Source: Solwaraspora sp. WMMA2065
GTDB lineage: Bacteria > Actinomycetota > Actinomycetes > Mycobacteriales > Micromonosporaceae
DNA length: 64,000 bases
Direction of reading: 5' to 3'
Assembly: GCF_030345075.1 (NCBI RefSeq)
Contig: NZ_CP128361.1
Coordinates: 1,364,001-1,428,000 of the forward strand
Below the pieces are notes generated by a model. That model searched no databases. It saw only the letters and a list, made by a program, of their open reading frames with translations, and was not told where the DNA came from. Shown in pieces: positions 8,252-17,821 of the stretch; positions within the stretch are counted from its first letter, which is position 1; every line of letters begins with the position of its first letter. Position numbers and translations under genes: made by a program.

Positions 8252-9238
8252 TCAGCCGTCCGCGACCGGGATCCCGGCCAGGCTCTGCGCCCCGAAACCG
8301 GGGTTGTCTGCGAGCCAGCCGAGATACTGCGGGTTACGCGCCAGGGAGTCGGTGTACGCCGTGGTGGCGTGGGTGAACACCCGGTCGGCGAGGGCGGCGG
8401 CGGTCGCGTCCGGGTGCCAGCCCAGCAGCAGCCGCCACCGCAGCGGCGCACCGGCCAGCGGTCGGGTCACCAGCCCACTGATCGGCCGGAACGTCGCCTG
8501 GCACAGGGCGATCGCCTCGCCAGACTCGACCAGGTCGACGCAGCCGCGGATGTCGGTCTCGTACATTTTGCGGGGAGTGAACCCGGACCGGGCACAGGCG
8601 GCGGCGAAGCAGTCGCCGAAGCATCCGTCGCCGGGCGCAGCGACCCACTGTTCGTCGGCGAGCATGCCGAGCTCGATCTCCTGACGGTGCGCCAGCGGGT
8701 GGGACTCCGGCAACAAGACGAAGATCGCGTCGACGGCGACCGCCCGCCACGCCAGTCCGAACTCGGCCGACGGGGTGGCGTCGCCGCACACCCCGGTGAG
8801 CGCGTAGTCCAGCCGGCCGCTGAGCACCATCCGGGCGAGCTCGTCGACGTACCAGGAGGCGTAGGTGCTGATCTGCGCCTGCGGCTGGTCGGCGGCGAGC
8901 CGGTGCACCAGGCCACCCAGGATCGGGCTGTTGACCCCGCCGAGCCGGAACCTGCTCATCACGCTGCCTGTGCCGGCCAGTCGGGCTGCTTCGTCCTGCA
9001 GCCCTTTCATCGCCGGCAGCAGCACCCGGGCCCGGGCCAGGACCAGTTCGCCCAGCGCGGTCGGTCGGGCACCCCGCCGGTCGCGCTCGAACAAGGGCCC
9101 GCCGAGGGTCCGTTCGATCCGTTGTAGTTGCGCGGTGAGCGCGGGCTGCGCCAACCCCAACATGGAGGCCGCCTTGGTGACGCTTCCCGTCTCCGCGATG
9201 GCGCAGACCACCCGCAGGTGCCGCAGCTCCAGGTTCAT
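8252..9238 (-). CDS. LysR-family transcriptional regulator
   Basis: 328 aa. The N-terminal winged helix-turn-helix (LELRHLRVVCAIAETGSVTKAASMLG, then QPALTAQLQRIERTLGGPLFERD) is unmistakable; the rest is a periplasmic-binding-like effector domain. LysR proteins usually control a divergent or nearby gene. Here both neighbours (a secreted protease downstream, a hemerythrin-like gene upstream) are on the same strand, so the target is not obvious. The upstream 100 bp is locally AT-rich and contains an AACGTT core, a possible autoregulatory site. The effector cannot be inferred. Confidence 0.92.
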   Translation of the reverse strand: MNLELRHLRVVCAIAETGSVTKAASMLGLAQPALTAQLQRIERTLGGPLFERDRRGARPTALGELVLARARVLLPAMKGLQDEAARLAGTGSVMSRFRLGGVNSPILGGLVHRLAADQPQAQISTYASWYVDELARMVLSGRLDYALTGVCGDATPSAEFGLAWRAVAVDAIFVLLPESHPLAHRQEIELGMLADEQWVAAPGDGCFGDCFAAACARSGFTPRKMYETDIRGCVDLVESGEAIALCQATFRPISGLVTRPLAGAPLRWRLLLGWHPDATAAALADRVFTHATTAYTDSLARNPQYLGWLADNPGFGAQSLAGIPVADG

Positions 9239-9338
9239 AACGTGACGGTAGGACCAGAACGGGATCGACGGGAAGACCTTCGATGGGGGAAACGTTCTCC
9301 GACATCAATATGAAACAGAACTGAACGGATATTACGGA

Positions 9339-9971
9339 CTAGCTATCGCGATCGACCGGCGTCGTCGTCAGATCCTCGGGATAGGTAGTACGGCCGGACA
9401 GCAGATCCCAGGCCTTGTCCAGCACCCCCAGCGCCGGGTCCACCACCCGATTCCACGGCGGCCGCTGCGGGGCGTCGGGATGCGGCCGGGTCGGGGCGGC
9501 CTCCTCGGCTGTCTCCGCGCGGTTGCCCAGCCGGATGAGCTCCTCGTCGGTCGCCGCCGCCCGTAGCCGTGGCAGCAGCTCCTGCTCGACGACCGTACGG
9601 TGGTGCCGCCAGGCGGAGGCGATCCCGGCCGGTACCCCGGCCGCCGCCACGTCGGATGAGCTGAGCACGTTCCGCAGCGGGCGGTCCGTCGCGATGCCCC
9701 GGTCGGCCAGCGGGTCTCCGTCGGGCAGGGCGGTCCGCACAGCCGGGTACAGGTACTGCTCCTCGGCCGACAGATGCCGGCTCACCACGGCGACCAGCAC
9801 GTCCGCGATCTGGCGCCGCCGGTCCGGGTCGGCCGCCGCGTCGAGCCGCTCGCAGAGCTGCTCGATCCGGCGGTGCTCCTCGACGAGCAGCATGGTGAGC
9901 CGAGGTCCGCCCGGGTCGTGCGGCAGGTGGTCGTCGCCGAGTTCGGGGATGGGGGGAAGGCCTACCGACAC
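9339..9971 (-). CDS. Hemerythrin HHE cation-binding domain protein
   Basis: 210 aa from a GTG with GAAGGAG six nt upstream; a longer frame exists but runs into the divergent gene's promoter. His residues are spaced as in HHE proteins: EEHRRIEQL, SRHLSAEEQYLYP and WRHHRTVVEQELLP, forming a four-helix bundle that binds a di-iron centre. Likely roles are oxygen, nitric oxide or iron sensing or scavenging. The C-terminal ~50 residues (Pro-rich, then GVLDKAWDLLSG) are outside the bundle. It is divergent from the M20 peptidase gene, with 140 bp between the starts. Confidence 0.82.
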   Translation of the reverse strand: MSVGLPPIPELGDDHLPHDPGGPRLTMLLVEEHRRIEQLCERLDAAADPDRRRQIADVLVAVVSRHLSAEEQYLYPAVRTALPDGDPLADRGIATDRPLRNVLSSSDVAAAGVPAGIASAWRHHRTVVEQELLPRLRAAATDEELIRLGNRAETAEEAAPTRPHPDAPQRPPWNRVVDPALGVLDKAWDLLSGRTTYPEDLTTTPVDRDS

Positions 9972-10111
9972 GGTCGTCTCCTTCGGTGGCGGGCCGGGGA
10001 CGTCGTACTGCCCGGCGGATGCGGCGATACCCACCACACCGTCGCCCGAAACCGTGAGGCGTGTCGCGGCAGGGCTGGGGCAGCGGCCGGACGGCTGGTA
10101 AGAAGAACCGC

Positions 10112-11434
10112 ATGACTGCACCCTCCCCGCCGCCGGCACCGACTGACGAGGTCGTGCGGATCTGCCGCGACCTGCTGCGGATCGACACCACCAACACCGG
10201 TGACCCGCTGACCAGCGTCGGTGAACGGGTCGCCGCGGAGTACGTCGCCGACCAGCTCGCCGAGGTCGGCGTCACTAGCACGATCGTGGAGTCCGCGCCC
10301 GGCCGGGCCAGCCTGGTGGCCCGGCTCGGTGGCACCGACCCGTCCCGCGGGGCGTTGCTCGTGCACGGCCACCTCGACGTGGTCCCAGCCGACGCCTCCG
10401 AATGGTCGGTCCCACCGTTCGCCGGTGAGTTGCGCGACGGCTACCTGTGGGGCCGCGGGGCGATCGACATGAAGGACTTCGACGCGATGGTGCTCGCCGT
10501 GGTCCGTGACTGGCAGCGCAGCGGGACCCGGCCACCTCGCGACATCGTGCTGACCTTCACCGCCGACGAGGAGGCCGGCGGCCGGTACGGCGCTCACCAC
10601 CTGGTGCAGCGGCACCCCGGGCTGTTCGACGGCTGCACCGAGGCGATCGGCGAGGTCGGCGGCTTTTCCTACACGGTCAGTGACGACCTGCGGCTGTATC
10701 TGATCGAGACGGCGGAGAAGGGCATCAACTGGCTGCGGCTGCACACCCGGGGCCGTCCCGGACACGGCTCGATGATGCACGACGACAACGCGGTCACGGC
10801 GTTGTGCGAGGCGGTGGCGAGGCTCGGCCGGCACCGTTTCCCGATCGTCGTCACCCCGACCGTGCGGGACTTCCTGGCTGAGGTCTCCGACCTGCTCGGT
10901 ATCGAGTTCGACCCGGACGACCCGGAGACGACGATCGCCAAGCTGGGCCCGATCGCGAACATCATCGGTGCCACGGTCCGCAACACCGCCAACCCGACCC
11001 GGCTGGACGCCGGCTACAAGGAGAACGTCATCCCCGGTCGGGCCAGCGCCACCATCGACTGCCGGGTGCTGCCCGGCCAGGAAACCCAGTTCCTGACCGA
11101 GCTCCGCCAGCTGATCGGCCCGGACGTGGAGATCGAACACGTTGAGCGGCAGCCGGCGATCGAGACGACCTTCGACGGTGCACTGGTCGACGCGATGGCC
11201 GCCGCGCTGCGCCACGCCGACCCCGGTGCCCGGACCGTGCCGTACATGCTCTCCGGCGGCACCGACGCCAAGGCATTCCGTCAACTCGGCATCCGATGCT
11301 TCGGGTTCACCCCGCTGCGGCTGCCGGCGGAGTTGAACTTCTCTGCGCTGTTCCATGGCATCGACGAGCGGGTCCCGGTCGAGGGGCTACAGTTCGGCGT
11401 GCATGTGCTCGACCGCTTCCTGCGCCAGAGCTGA
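10112..11434 (+). CDS. M20/M28-type zinc carboxypeptidase (ArgE/DapE/ACY1 family)
   Basis: 440 aa, close to the usual M20 length. Zinc-site motifs are present in order: LLVHGHLDVVPAD (His, Asp), GRGAIDMKD, TADEEAGG (catalytic and metal Glu), and the dimerisation region with RGRPGHGSM. The last metal-binding His lies in the C-terminal ALFHGIDERV. The family cleaves N-acyl or dipeptide bonds; the annotation for close relatives is M20/M25/M40 metallo-hydrolase. The substrate cannot be told from sequence. The ATG at MTAPSPPP is preferred over an upstream frame extension into the promoter. A 224-aa unknown gene follows after 40 bp. Confidence 0.9.
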   Translation: MTAPSPPPAPTDEVVRICRDLLRIDTTNTGDPLTSVGERVAAEYVADQLAEVGVTSTIVESAPGRASLVARLGGTDPSRGALLVHGHLDVVPADASEWSVPPFAGELRDGYLWGRGAIDMKDFDAMVLAVVRDWQRSGTRPPRDIVLTFTADEEAGGRYGAHHLVQRHPGLFDGCTEAIGEVGGFSYTVSDDLRLYLIETAEKGINWLRLHTRGRPGHGSMMHDDNAVTALCEAVARLGRHRFPIVVTPTVRDFLAEVSDLLGIEFDPDDPETTIAKLGPIANIIGATVRNTANPTRLDAGYKENVIPGRASATIDCRVLPGQETQFLTELRQLIGPDVEIEHVERQPAIETTFDGALVDAMAAALRHADPGARTVPYMLSGGTDAKAFRQLGIRCFGFTPLRLPAELNFSALFHGIDERVPVEGLQFGVHVLDRFLRQS

Positions 11435-11474
11435 CCGCCGGCGCCCCATCGACGGTGAAGGGAATTCCACCCGT

Positions 11475-12149
11475 ATGACCGACCAGCACACCGACCTCGA
11501 CGCCGCGCTGGAGCAGGTGTTCCAGGCGGCCCGGGCACATCTGGCCACGGTCAAGGCCGCCGACGGCCGGATCGACGACGACGCCGTCTGGCAGGCGTAC
11601 GTGACGCTCAACAACGCGTCGTACGCCTACGACGAGCAACTGTTGGACGCCTTCGGTGAGGTGACACCCTGGGACGTCGAGTCGATCGATCCGCAGGAGG
11701 CGGACGAACGGTTCGGCGTCGGCGTCGGCGGCGTCGACGGCGCCGAACTGGCCGACCCGCACCCGCAGGTCGTCTCGGTACGCCAGCGTCGGGACTACCG
11801 GGTGCCGTCGGTCGCCGCGCTGGTCCGCATCGCCGACGCGGCCCGCCGCCAGGGCAGCCCGTCCGCCGAGGCGGCCGAGCCGGTCGGTGGTGTCGGAGAG
11901 GCGGTGCTCGAGCTGCTGCAGGCCGGCGACGGCTCACTCGGCGCGCTGGACATCCCGGAGCTGGAACCGCTCGACGGCGTGGTCATGGTGCACGAGGTCA
12001 CCACACCGCTGGATCCGGAGGCGTTCAGCGACGGCGATGTCGACGGACCGTTCCGGTCGGTTCCCGGCGACGAGATCGTCGGCCGACTCGACGAGCACGC
12101 CTACCTGCCGGACGATGACGACGAGGCCCCGGGCGGCGACCCGCGCTGA
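11475..12149 (+). CDS. Conserved hypothetical acidic protein, 224 aa
   Basis: Strongly acidic, with many Asp/Glu residues and a tail ending DDDDEAPGGDPR. The N-terminal half has a helical DAALEQVFQAARAHLATVKA followed by ALLNNASYAYDEQLL-like helix content; a middle segment (VSVRQRRDYRV) is basic. No catalytic motif, signal peptide or membrane span is seen. It follows the M20 gene by 40 bp on the same strand and may be co-transcribed. I know similar sequences only as hypothetical proteins of Micromonosporaceae. Confidence 0.75.
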   Translation: MTDQHTDLDAALEQVFQAARAHLATVKAADGRIDDDAVWQAYVTLNNASYAYDEQLLDAFGEVTPWDVESIDPQEADERFGVGVGGVDGAELADPHPQVVSVRQRRDYRVPSVAALVRIADAARRQGSPSAEAAEPVGGVGEAVLELLQAGDGSLGALDIPELEPLDGVVMVHEVTTPLDPEAFSDGDVDGPFRSVPGDEIVGRLDEHAYLPDDDDEAPGGDPR

Positions 12150-12158
12150 TCGTACCGA

Positions 12159-12350
12159 CTACGTACTGAGCCCGGGTTGCGGCTGCCGGGCGATTCTGCG
12201 CCGGAGCACCACCTGGCGCGTGCCGTCACGGAACAGCCGCACCCGGGCGAGCTCCCAGCCGGAGAACTCGGCCTGGATCGCCAACTGCGCGGCTGCGGTC
12301 ACCCGGTCGACGTTCGGCGGTAACCGCAGCGGCGCGTACTCGTAGTCCAT
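12159..12350 (-). CDS. DUF5703 family small protein
   Basis: 63 aa starting MDYEYAPLRLPPNV and containing GWELARVRLFRDGTRQVVLRRRI, the signature of the actinobacterial DUF5703 family, whose role is unknown. An in-frame ATG lies three codons earlier. I chose the second because CAGGAT, a plausible -10 box, ends 7 nt before it, as for leaderless genes in this window. The gene converges on the 224-aa gene with only 9 bp between stops and lies downstream of the aldo/keto reductase, separated by the tandem repeat. Confidence 0.8.
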   Translation of the reverse strand: MDYEYAPLRLPPNVDRVTAAAQLAIQAEFSGWELARVRLFRDGTRQVVLRRRIARQPQPGLST

Positions 12351-12384
12351 GACCACCATCCTGCCGTCGGCCCCCGAGCTGTGT

Positions 12385-12442
12385 CACCCGTCGGCCTCCT
12401 TCGGAGGCTCAGTCACCCGTCGGCCTCCTTCGGAGGCTCAGT
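12385..12442 (-). repeat. Two perfect 29-bp tandem copies at the 3' end of the aldo/keto reductase gene
   Basis: Two identical 29-bp units follow the reductase stop. Each ends with CGACGGGTGA, which is also the last ten bases of the gene including its stop codon, so the array looks like a duplication of the gene end. Each unit contains a small hairpin GCCTCC-GAA-GGAGGC, giving two consecutive stem-loops that may end transcription. Confidence 0.85.
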
Positions 12443-13413
12443 CACCCGTCGCGTTCCGGGTAGCCGACGGGCGGCGCCGACACGTCGTCGAGTGCCCGGG
12501 TGATCTCCGTGGGCAGCGTCATCCGTTCAACCTGCAGCGCCCCGAGCAGCTGCCCCGCCGTGCGTGCCCCGAGGATCGGCGCAGTGACCCCGGGGCGGTC
12601 CCGGACCCAGGCCAGCGCGACCTCCAGCGGCGCCACCCCCAGGCCGGCGGCGGCCGTCGAGACCGCCTCGACGATGCTGGAGCAGCGCGGCTCCAGGTAG
12701 GTCGCGACGAACAGCTCCAGATGCGGCGACGCGGCCCGGGAGTCGACCGGGCGGCCGTGCCGGTACTTACCCGTGAGCACGCCGCGGCCGAGCGGTGACC
12801 AGGGCAGTACACCCAGCCCCAACGCGGCGCAGGCGGGCAGCACCTCCCGTTCGATCCCACGTTGCAGCAAGGAGTACTCGACCTGAGCGGCGACCACGGC
12901 GGCCCGGCCGGGCACCGCGGCCTGCCAGGCCGCCGCCCGGGCGGTCTGCCAGCCGCTGAAGTTCGACACCCCGACGTACCGGACCCGTCCGCTGGTCACC
13001 GCCGTGTCCAACGCGCCGAGGGTCTCCTCCATCGGGGTGTCCGGGTCGTATCCGTGTACCTGCCACAGGTCGATGTAGTCGGTGCCGAGCCGCCGCAACG
13101 AGGCGTCGAGGGTACGCAGCAGATGCCAACGGGAGGTGTCGCGCCGCCGTGGCCCGCCCGGCCGTAGCCCGGCCTTGGTCGCGATGACCAGATCCTCGCG
13201 GGGCACCATGCTGTCCAGCAGCGAACCAATGACCGCCTCGGCGTCGCCGTCGCCGTACACGTCGGCGGTGTCGATCAGATTGCCCCCGGCGTCCAGGTAA
13301 CTCTTCAGTTGCGCCGCGGCGTCGTCGGCGTCGGTGTCCCGGCCCCAGGTCATGGTGCCGAGCGCGAGCCGGGAGACCGCCAGCCCGCTGCGGCCGAGCG
13401 GTCGCTGCTGCAT
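12442..13413 (-). CDS. Aldo/keto reductase
   Basis: 323 aa, a standard (beta/alpha)8 NADPH-dependent carbonyl reductase. Visible catalytic tetrad elements are Asp in LIDTADVYGDG with Tyr53-type position, Lys in VIATKAG and His in LWQVHGYDP; the NADP-binding end shows PWSPLGRGVLTGKY and APILGARTAGQL. It belongs to the AKR subfamily related to YajO/IolS-type enzymes. It is monocistronic: TAAGGT ends exactly 6 nt before the ATG, implying a leaderless mRNA, and the 3' end carries the 29-bp repeats. The physiological substrate is unknown. Confidence 0.92.
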   Translation of the reverse strand: MQQRPLGRSGLAVSRLALGTMTWGRDTDADDAAAQLKSYLDAGGNLIDTADVYGDGDAEAVIGSLLDSMVPREDLVIATKAGLRPGGPRRRDTSRWHLLRTLDASLRRLGTDYIDLWQVHGYDPDTPMEETLGALDTAVTSGRVRYVGVSNFSGWQTARAAAWQAAVPGRAAVVAAQVEYSLLQRGIEREVLPACAALGLGVLPWSPLGRGVLTGKYRHGRPVDSRAASPHLELFVATYLEPRCSSIVEAVSTAAAGLGVAPLEVALAWVRDRPGVTAPILGARTAGQLLGALQVERMTLPTEITRALDDVSAPPVGYPERDG

Positions 13414-13419
13414 GGATGC

Positions 13420-13425
13420 ACCTTA
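13420..13425 (-). promoter_or_regulatory. -10 hexamer of the aldo/keto reductase gene (leaderless)
   Basis: TAAGGT on the minus strand, 6 nt from the ATG. The spacing puts the transcription start at the start codon. Confidence 0.5.
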
Positions 13426-13620
13426 AGCAGATCCTGGCGGTACGGACATCCTCACTCCCGCCGTCGTCCGCTGCCGACCGGCACCGAGCCGGTCGGCGAG
13501 TCACCCGGCCGGTTGTCTAATGGCGGCGGACGATTGCGTACCCTGGTGCGGCTTGGCCACGGCCGCTGCCCGGCAGCGCCGTCGACGCCCCGCCTGGCGG
13601 GGGATGGGGGATGACTGGGA

Positions 13621-14669
13621 GTGCGACTCGGACTCAATCTCGGCTACCTCACGGGCGCTGGCTCGCCGGCCGACCAACTGGCGCTCGTCCAGGAGGCGGA
13701 GCGGCTCGGCTACACGGTGGTCTGGGCCGCCGAGGCGTACGGGTCCGACTCGCCGAGTCTGCTCGCCTGGCTGGCCGGCCAGACCAGCCGGATCGACGTG
13801 GGTTCGGCGGTGATGCAGATCCCGGCCCGGACCCCGGCGTCGACCGCGATGACCGCCGCCACCATCGACACGTTGTCCGGTGGCCGGTTCCGGCTCGGCC
13901 TGGGGGTCTCCGGTCCGCAGGTCTCCGAGGGCTGGCACGGTGTACGGTTCGGTCAGCCGTTGGCCAGGACCCGCGAGTACGTGGAGATCGTCCGGCTCGC
14001 GGTCGGACGCCAGCGGGTCGAGTATGCGGGCACGCACTACACCCTGCCGCTGCCCGATGGCCCGGGCAAGGTCTTGAAGCTCAACTTCCGCCCGCCCCGG
14101 CCGCGGATTCCCGTGTATCTGGCCGCGGTCGGCCCCCGCAACCTCGAACTGGCCGGCGAGATCGCCGACGGCTGGCTGGCGGTCTTCTTCTCGCCCAGCA
14201 CCGCCGCCGACCAGTTGGCGTTGATCGCCGCCGGCCGGGCCCGCACCGGTCGCGACCTCACCGGCTTCGACGTGGTGCCGGCCGTGCCGGTGGTGGTCGG
14301 CGACGACGTCGCCGCCTGCGCCGACCTGCTGCGCGGGTACGCCGCGCTGTACGTCGGCGGGATGGGCAGCCGGACGCAGAACTTCTACCACCAGTTGGCC
14401 ACCCGGATGGGCTTCGGGGCCGCCGCAGACGAGGTGCAGGACCATTATCTGGCCGGCCGGCTGCGGGAGGCTGCAGCCGCCGTACCGCTGGAATTCATCG
14501 ATCAGACCGCGCTGCTGGGCCCGCCGGACCGGATCGCGCAGCGCATCGGCGAGTATGCCGCCGCGGGCGTGACCACCCTGTCGGTCAGCCTGTTCGACGC
14601 CGACACCGAGGCGCGGTTGGCGACGCTGCGGACTGTGGCGCGGGCCCTCGACGTGGCCGGGGTGGGGCG

Positions 14670-14673
<4 letters not shown>
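13621..14673 (+). CDS. LLM class F420-dependent oxidoreductase
   Basis: 350 aa from GTG. The luciferase-like barrel is evident from [12 protein letters not shown], the [50 protein letters not shown] block and [23 protein letters not shown]. These are hallmarks of actinobacterial enzymes annotated as F420-dependent LLM oxidoreductases, which transfer hydride between F420 and an unknown substrate. The stop overlaps the GTG of uppP by 4 bp, so the two are translationally coupled. An actinobacterial uppP with an upstream LLM gene suggests linkage to envelope chemistry, but that is only contextual. Confidence 0.9.
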
Positions 14674-15497
<824 letters not shown>

Positions 15498-15556
15498 GGG
15501 ACCCGACCCGACTGCTGACCGGGTCGGTCGCCGGCCCGGCACGCAGCCGCCCCCCG

Positions 15557-15562
15557 TAGGCT
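15557..15562 (+). promoter_or_regulatory. -10 hexamer, leaderless phosphatase gene
   Basis: TAGGCT followed by exactly 6 nt and then GTG. This decides the start in favour of that GTG over the TTG immediately before it. Confidence 0.5.
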
Positions 15563-15568
15563 GGTTTG

Positions 15569-16291
15569 GTGGCGACGTTGGTACTTCTGCGACATGGTCG
15601 GACGACCGCCAACGCTGCGGGCGGTCTGGCCGGCCGGCAGCCGGTCGAGCTCGACGAGACCGGCCAGGAGCAGGCCCGGGCGGTCGGCGCCCGGCTGGCC
15701 GGGCTGCCCTGGGCACAGGTGGTCAGCAGCCCGCTGGTCCGATGCCGGCAGACCCTGGCGCTGACCGTTCCCGAGGCGACCCCGGCGATCGACGACGGCC
15801 TGATCGAGTGCGGGTACGGCGAGTGGGAGGGCCAGTCTCTGCGGTCACTGGTGAAACAGCCGCTGTGGCGGGTCGTGCAGGAGCATCCGAGTGCCGCGGT
15901 GTTCCCCGGCGGGGAGGCGCTGGCCGCGGTCGCAGCCCGCGCGGTGGCTGCGGTACGGCACTGGAACGGTGTGGTGGACGCCGAACGGGGGCCCGACGCT
16001 CTCTGGCTGGCCTGCACCCACGGCGATGTGATCAAGGCCATCGTGGCCGATGCGCTCGGCCTGCACCTGGACCTGTTCCAGCGGATCGTGGCCGATCCCG
16101 CCTCGTTGACGGTAATCCGGTACACGGCGACCCGGCCGTTCCTGGTGCGGCTCAACGACACCGGCGGTGACCTGGCCGGGTTGGTGCCGGCGAAACAGCG
16201 TCGGCCGAGGCGACGGGGTGGGTCGGCCGATTCCGATTCCGATGCCGCTGTCGGCGGCGGCGCCGGTGCCGGCGGACGTGACCGGCAGTGA
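15569..16291 (+). CDS. Histidine phosphatase superfamily protein (MSMEG_4193-type phosphomutase)
   Basis: 240 aa. The catalytic LVLLRHGRTTAN motif (phospho-acceptor His within RHG) is at the N-terminus, with a second Arg in VVSSPLVRCRQT, the acid Glu in ECGYGEWEG and the second His in ACTHGDVIKAIV. These proteins remove or transfer phosphate; the specific MSMEG_4193 subfamily is an actinobacterial group of uncertain substrate. The C-terminal ~45 residues are low-complexity. It starts a run of conserved genes: phosphatase, DUF3090, SCO1664, mshC. Confidence 0.9.
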   Translation: MATLVLLRHGRTTANAAGGLAGRQPVELDETGQEQARAVGARLAGLPWAQVVSSPLVRCRQTLALTVPEATPAIDDGLIECGYGEWEGQSLRSLVKQPLWRVVQEHPSAAVFPGGEALAAVAARAVAAVRHWNGVVDAERGPDALWLACTHGDVIKAIVADALGLHLDLFQRIVADPASLTVIRYTATRPFLVRLNDTGGDLAGLVPAKQRRPRRRGGSADSDSDAAVGGGAGAGGRDRQ

Positions 16292-16342
16292 GCGTACCGG
16301 TCAATCGGGTCGGTGCGTTACCGGATCGACCCGGACGCCCGA

Positions 16343-16348
16343 TAGGGT
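16343..16348 (+). promoter_or_regulatory. -10-like hexamer before the DUF3090 gene
   Basis: TAGGGT, 7 nt before the ATG, consistent with a leaderless or nearly leaderless transcript. Confidence 0.4.
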
Positions 16349-16355
16349 CGATGAC

Positions 16356-16949
16356 ATGACCCACCAGGTGCATGCCTTCGAGCCGCCGGAGCGGTTCGTC
16401 GCGGGGACCGTCGGGCCGCCGGGGGAGCGGATGTTCTTCCTGCAGGCCCGGGGTGGCGGTCGCGTGGTCAGCGTGGCCCTGGAGAAGGTCCAGGTGTCGC
16501 TGCTGGCCGAGAAGCTCGAGGAGCTGCTGGCCGAGGCGCAGCGGCGGTTCGGTGTCGACGTGCCGGAACTACCGACCGGGCAGTCGGACAACGAACCGCT
16601 GGAGACGCCGGTCGACGAGGAGTTCCGGGTCGGCACGCTCGGCCTGGCCTTCGACGTGGACACCACCACCGTCGTCATCGAGGCCATCGCCGCCGGCGAG
16701 CCGGAAGCCGGGCTCGAAACCGGCGACGACGACGGCCTGCTCGACGACGATGACGACGACGACACCGAGGACGAGGTCGACGCCAGCCTGGACCGGCTCC
16801 GGGTCCGGCTGACCCCGGCGGCGGCCCGCGGCTTCATAGATCGGGCACGCCGGGTGGTGGCCGCCGGCCGTCCACCCTGTCCGCTCTGTGGTCAGCCGCT
16901 GGACCCGCGCGGCCACCTCTGTCCACGGCACAACGGCTACCACCGCTGA
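16356..16949 (+). CDS. DUF3090 family protein
   Basis: 197 aa. It begins MTHQVHAFEPPERFVAGTVG, the DUF3090 signature, and contains ERMFFLQARGG and a C-terminal zinc-ribbon-like PCPLCGQPLDPRGHLCPRHNG with two CxxC-type pairs. An acidic stretch (about residues 125-145, mostly Asp) separates the two parts. In actinobacteria the gene travels with the MSMEG_4193-type phosphatase and SCO1664 genes, as here, implying a shared but undefined task. The SCO1664 gene follows after 4 bp. Confidence 0.9.
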   Translation: MTHQVHAFEPPERFVAGTVGPPGERMFFLQARGGGRVVSVALEKVQVSLLAEKLEELLAEAQRRFGVDVPELPTGQSDNEPLETPVDEEFRVGTLGLAFDVDTTTVVIEAIAAGEPEAGLETGDDDGLLDDDDDDDTEDEVDASLDRLRVRLTPAAARGFIDRARRVVAAGRPPCPLCGQPLDPRGHLCPRHNGYHR

Positions 16950-16953
16950 GGTG

Positions 16954-17772
16954 ATGGAGACGGGCCGGCAGCCGGCGGTGGACCGGGACGCCACCGTGCT
17001 GCGATTGCTCCGTACCGGCGAGATGCGGCTCGAAGGCCAGTTGATCGACGCATCGAACACGACGTTGCGGGCTGTCATCGAGGCCGACGGGACAGCGATC
17101 CGGTGCGTGTACAAGCCAGTCCGCGGCGAGCGTCCACTGTGGGATTTTCCGGACGGCACGTTGGCCGGCCGGGAGGTCGCCGCCCACCTGGTGGCACAGG
17201 CGCTCGGGTGGCCGTTGGTACCGCCGACGGTGTTGCGGGACGGTCCGATCGGTCCGGGTGCCTGCCAGCTGTGGATCGACGAGCCGGACGGATCGGTGCC
17301 GCTGGTCGACTTCGTCGCGGCCGACCAGGTGCCGACCGACTGGCTGCCGGTGGCGGCGGCCCGGGACACCGACGGCAGGCCGTACGCCTTGGCGCATGCC
17401 GACGATCCGCGGCTGGCCCGACTCGCGGTGTTCGACGTCCTGGTCAACAACGCCGACCGCAAGGGCGGGCACGTGCTGGCCGGGACGGACAACCAGGTGT
17501 ACGGCGTCGACCACGGGCTGTGCTTCCATGTCGACGACAAGCTGCGTACGGTCTTGTGGGGCTGGTCCGGCCGTCCGTTGCCACCGGAGGCCGGGTCGGC
17601 GTTGCGTCAGCTGCGTACGGCGGTCGACGCGAAGCTGGGCGGGCAGCTGGCGTCGCTGCTCACCCAGGCCGAGGTCACCCAGCTGGGCGGGCGGGTCGAC
17701 GCACTGATCGAGGCCGGGTGCTTTCCGCCGCCGCCGGCGACGCGTAGCGCTATTCCCTGGCCGCCGATGTGA
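16954..17772 (+). CDS. SCO1664 family protein (PI3/PI4-kinase-like fold)
   Basis: 272 aa. Motifs include CVYKPVRGERPLWDFPDGTLAGREVAA, then LAVFDVLVNNADRKGGHVL and VYGVDHGLCFHVDDKLRTVLWGW, which correspond to the lysine, catalytic N-x-x-D-R/K and metal-binding DHG regions of the atypical PI3/4-kinase/HipA-like fold. TIGR03843/SCO1664 proteins are conserved next to DUF3090. A GTG one codon earlier is an alternative start. Function is unproven; the visible kinase-like residues suggest phosphotransfer. Confidence 0.88.
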   Translation: METGRQPAVDRDATVLRLLRTGEMRLEGQLIDASNTTLRAVIEADGTAIRCVYKPVRGERPLWDFPDGTLAGREVAAHLVAQALGWPLVPPTVLRDGPIGPGACQLWIDEPDGSVPLVDFVAADQVPTDWLPVAAARDTDGRPYALAHADDPRLARLAVFDVLVNNADRKGGHVLAGTDNQVYGVDHGLCFHVDDKLRTVLWGWSGRPLPPEAGSALRQLRTAVDAKLGGQLASLLTQAEVTQLGGRVDALIEAGCFPPPPATRSAIPWPPM

Positions 17773-17809
17773 TTCGTCTGCCGTTCTCCGGTGCCGCCGG
17801 CACCCTGGA

Positions 17810-17815
17810 TAGGGT
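17810..17815 (+). promoter_or_regulatory. -10 hexamer of mshC (leaderless)
   Basis: TAGGGT then 6 nt then ATG. mshC may thus have its own promoter even though the preceding four genes are on the same strand. Confidence 0.5.
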
Positions 17816-17821
17816 GGCGGC

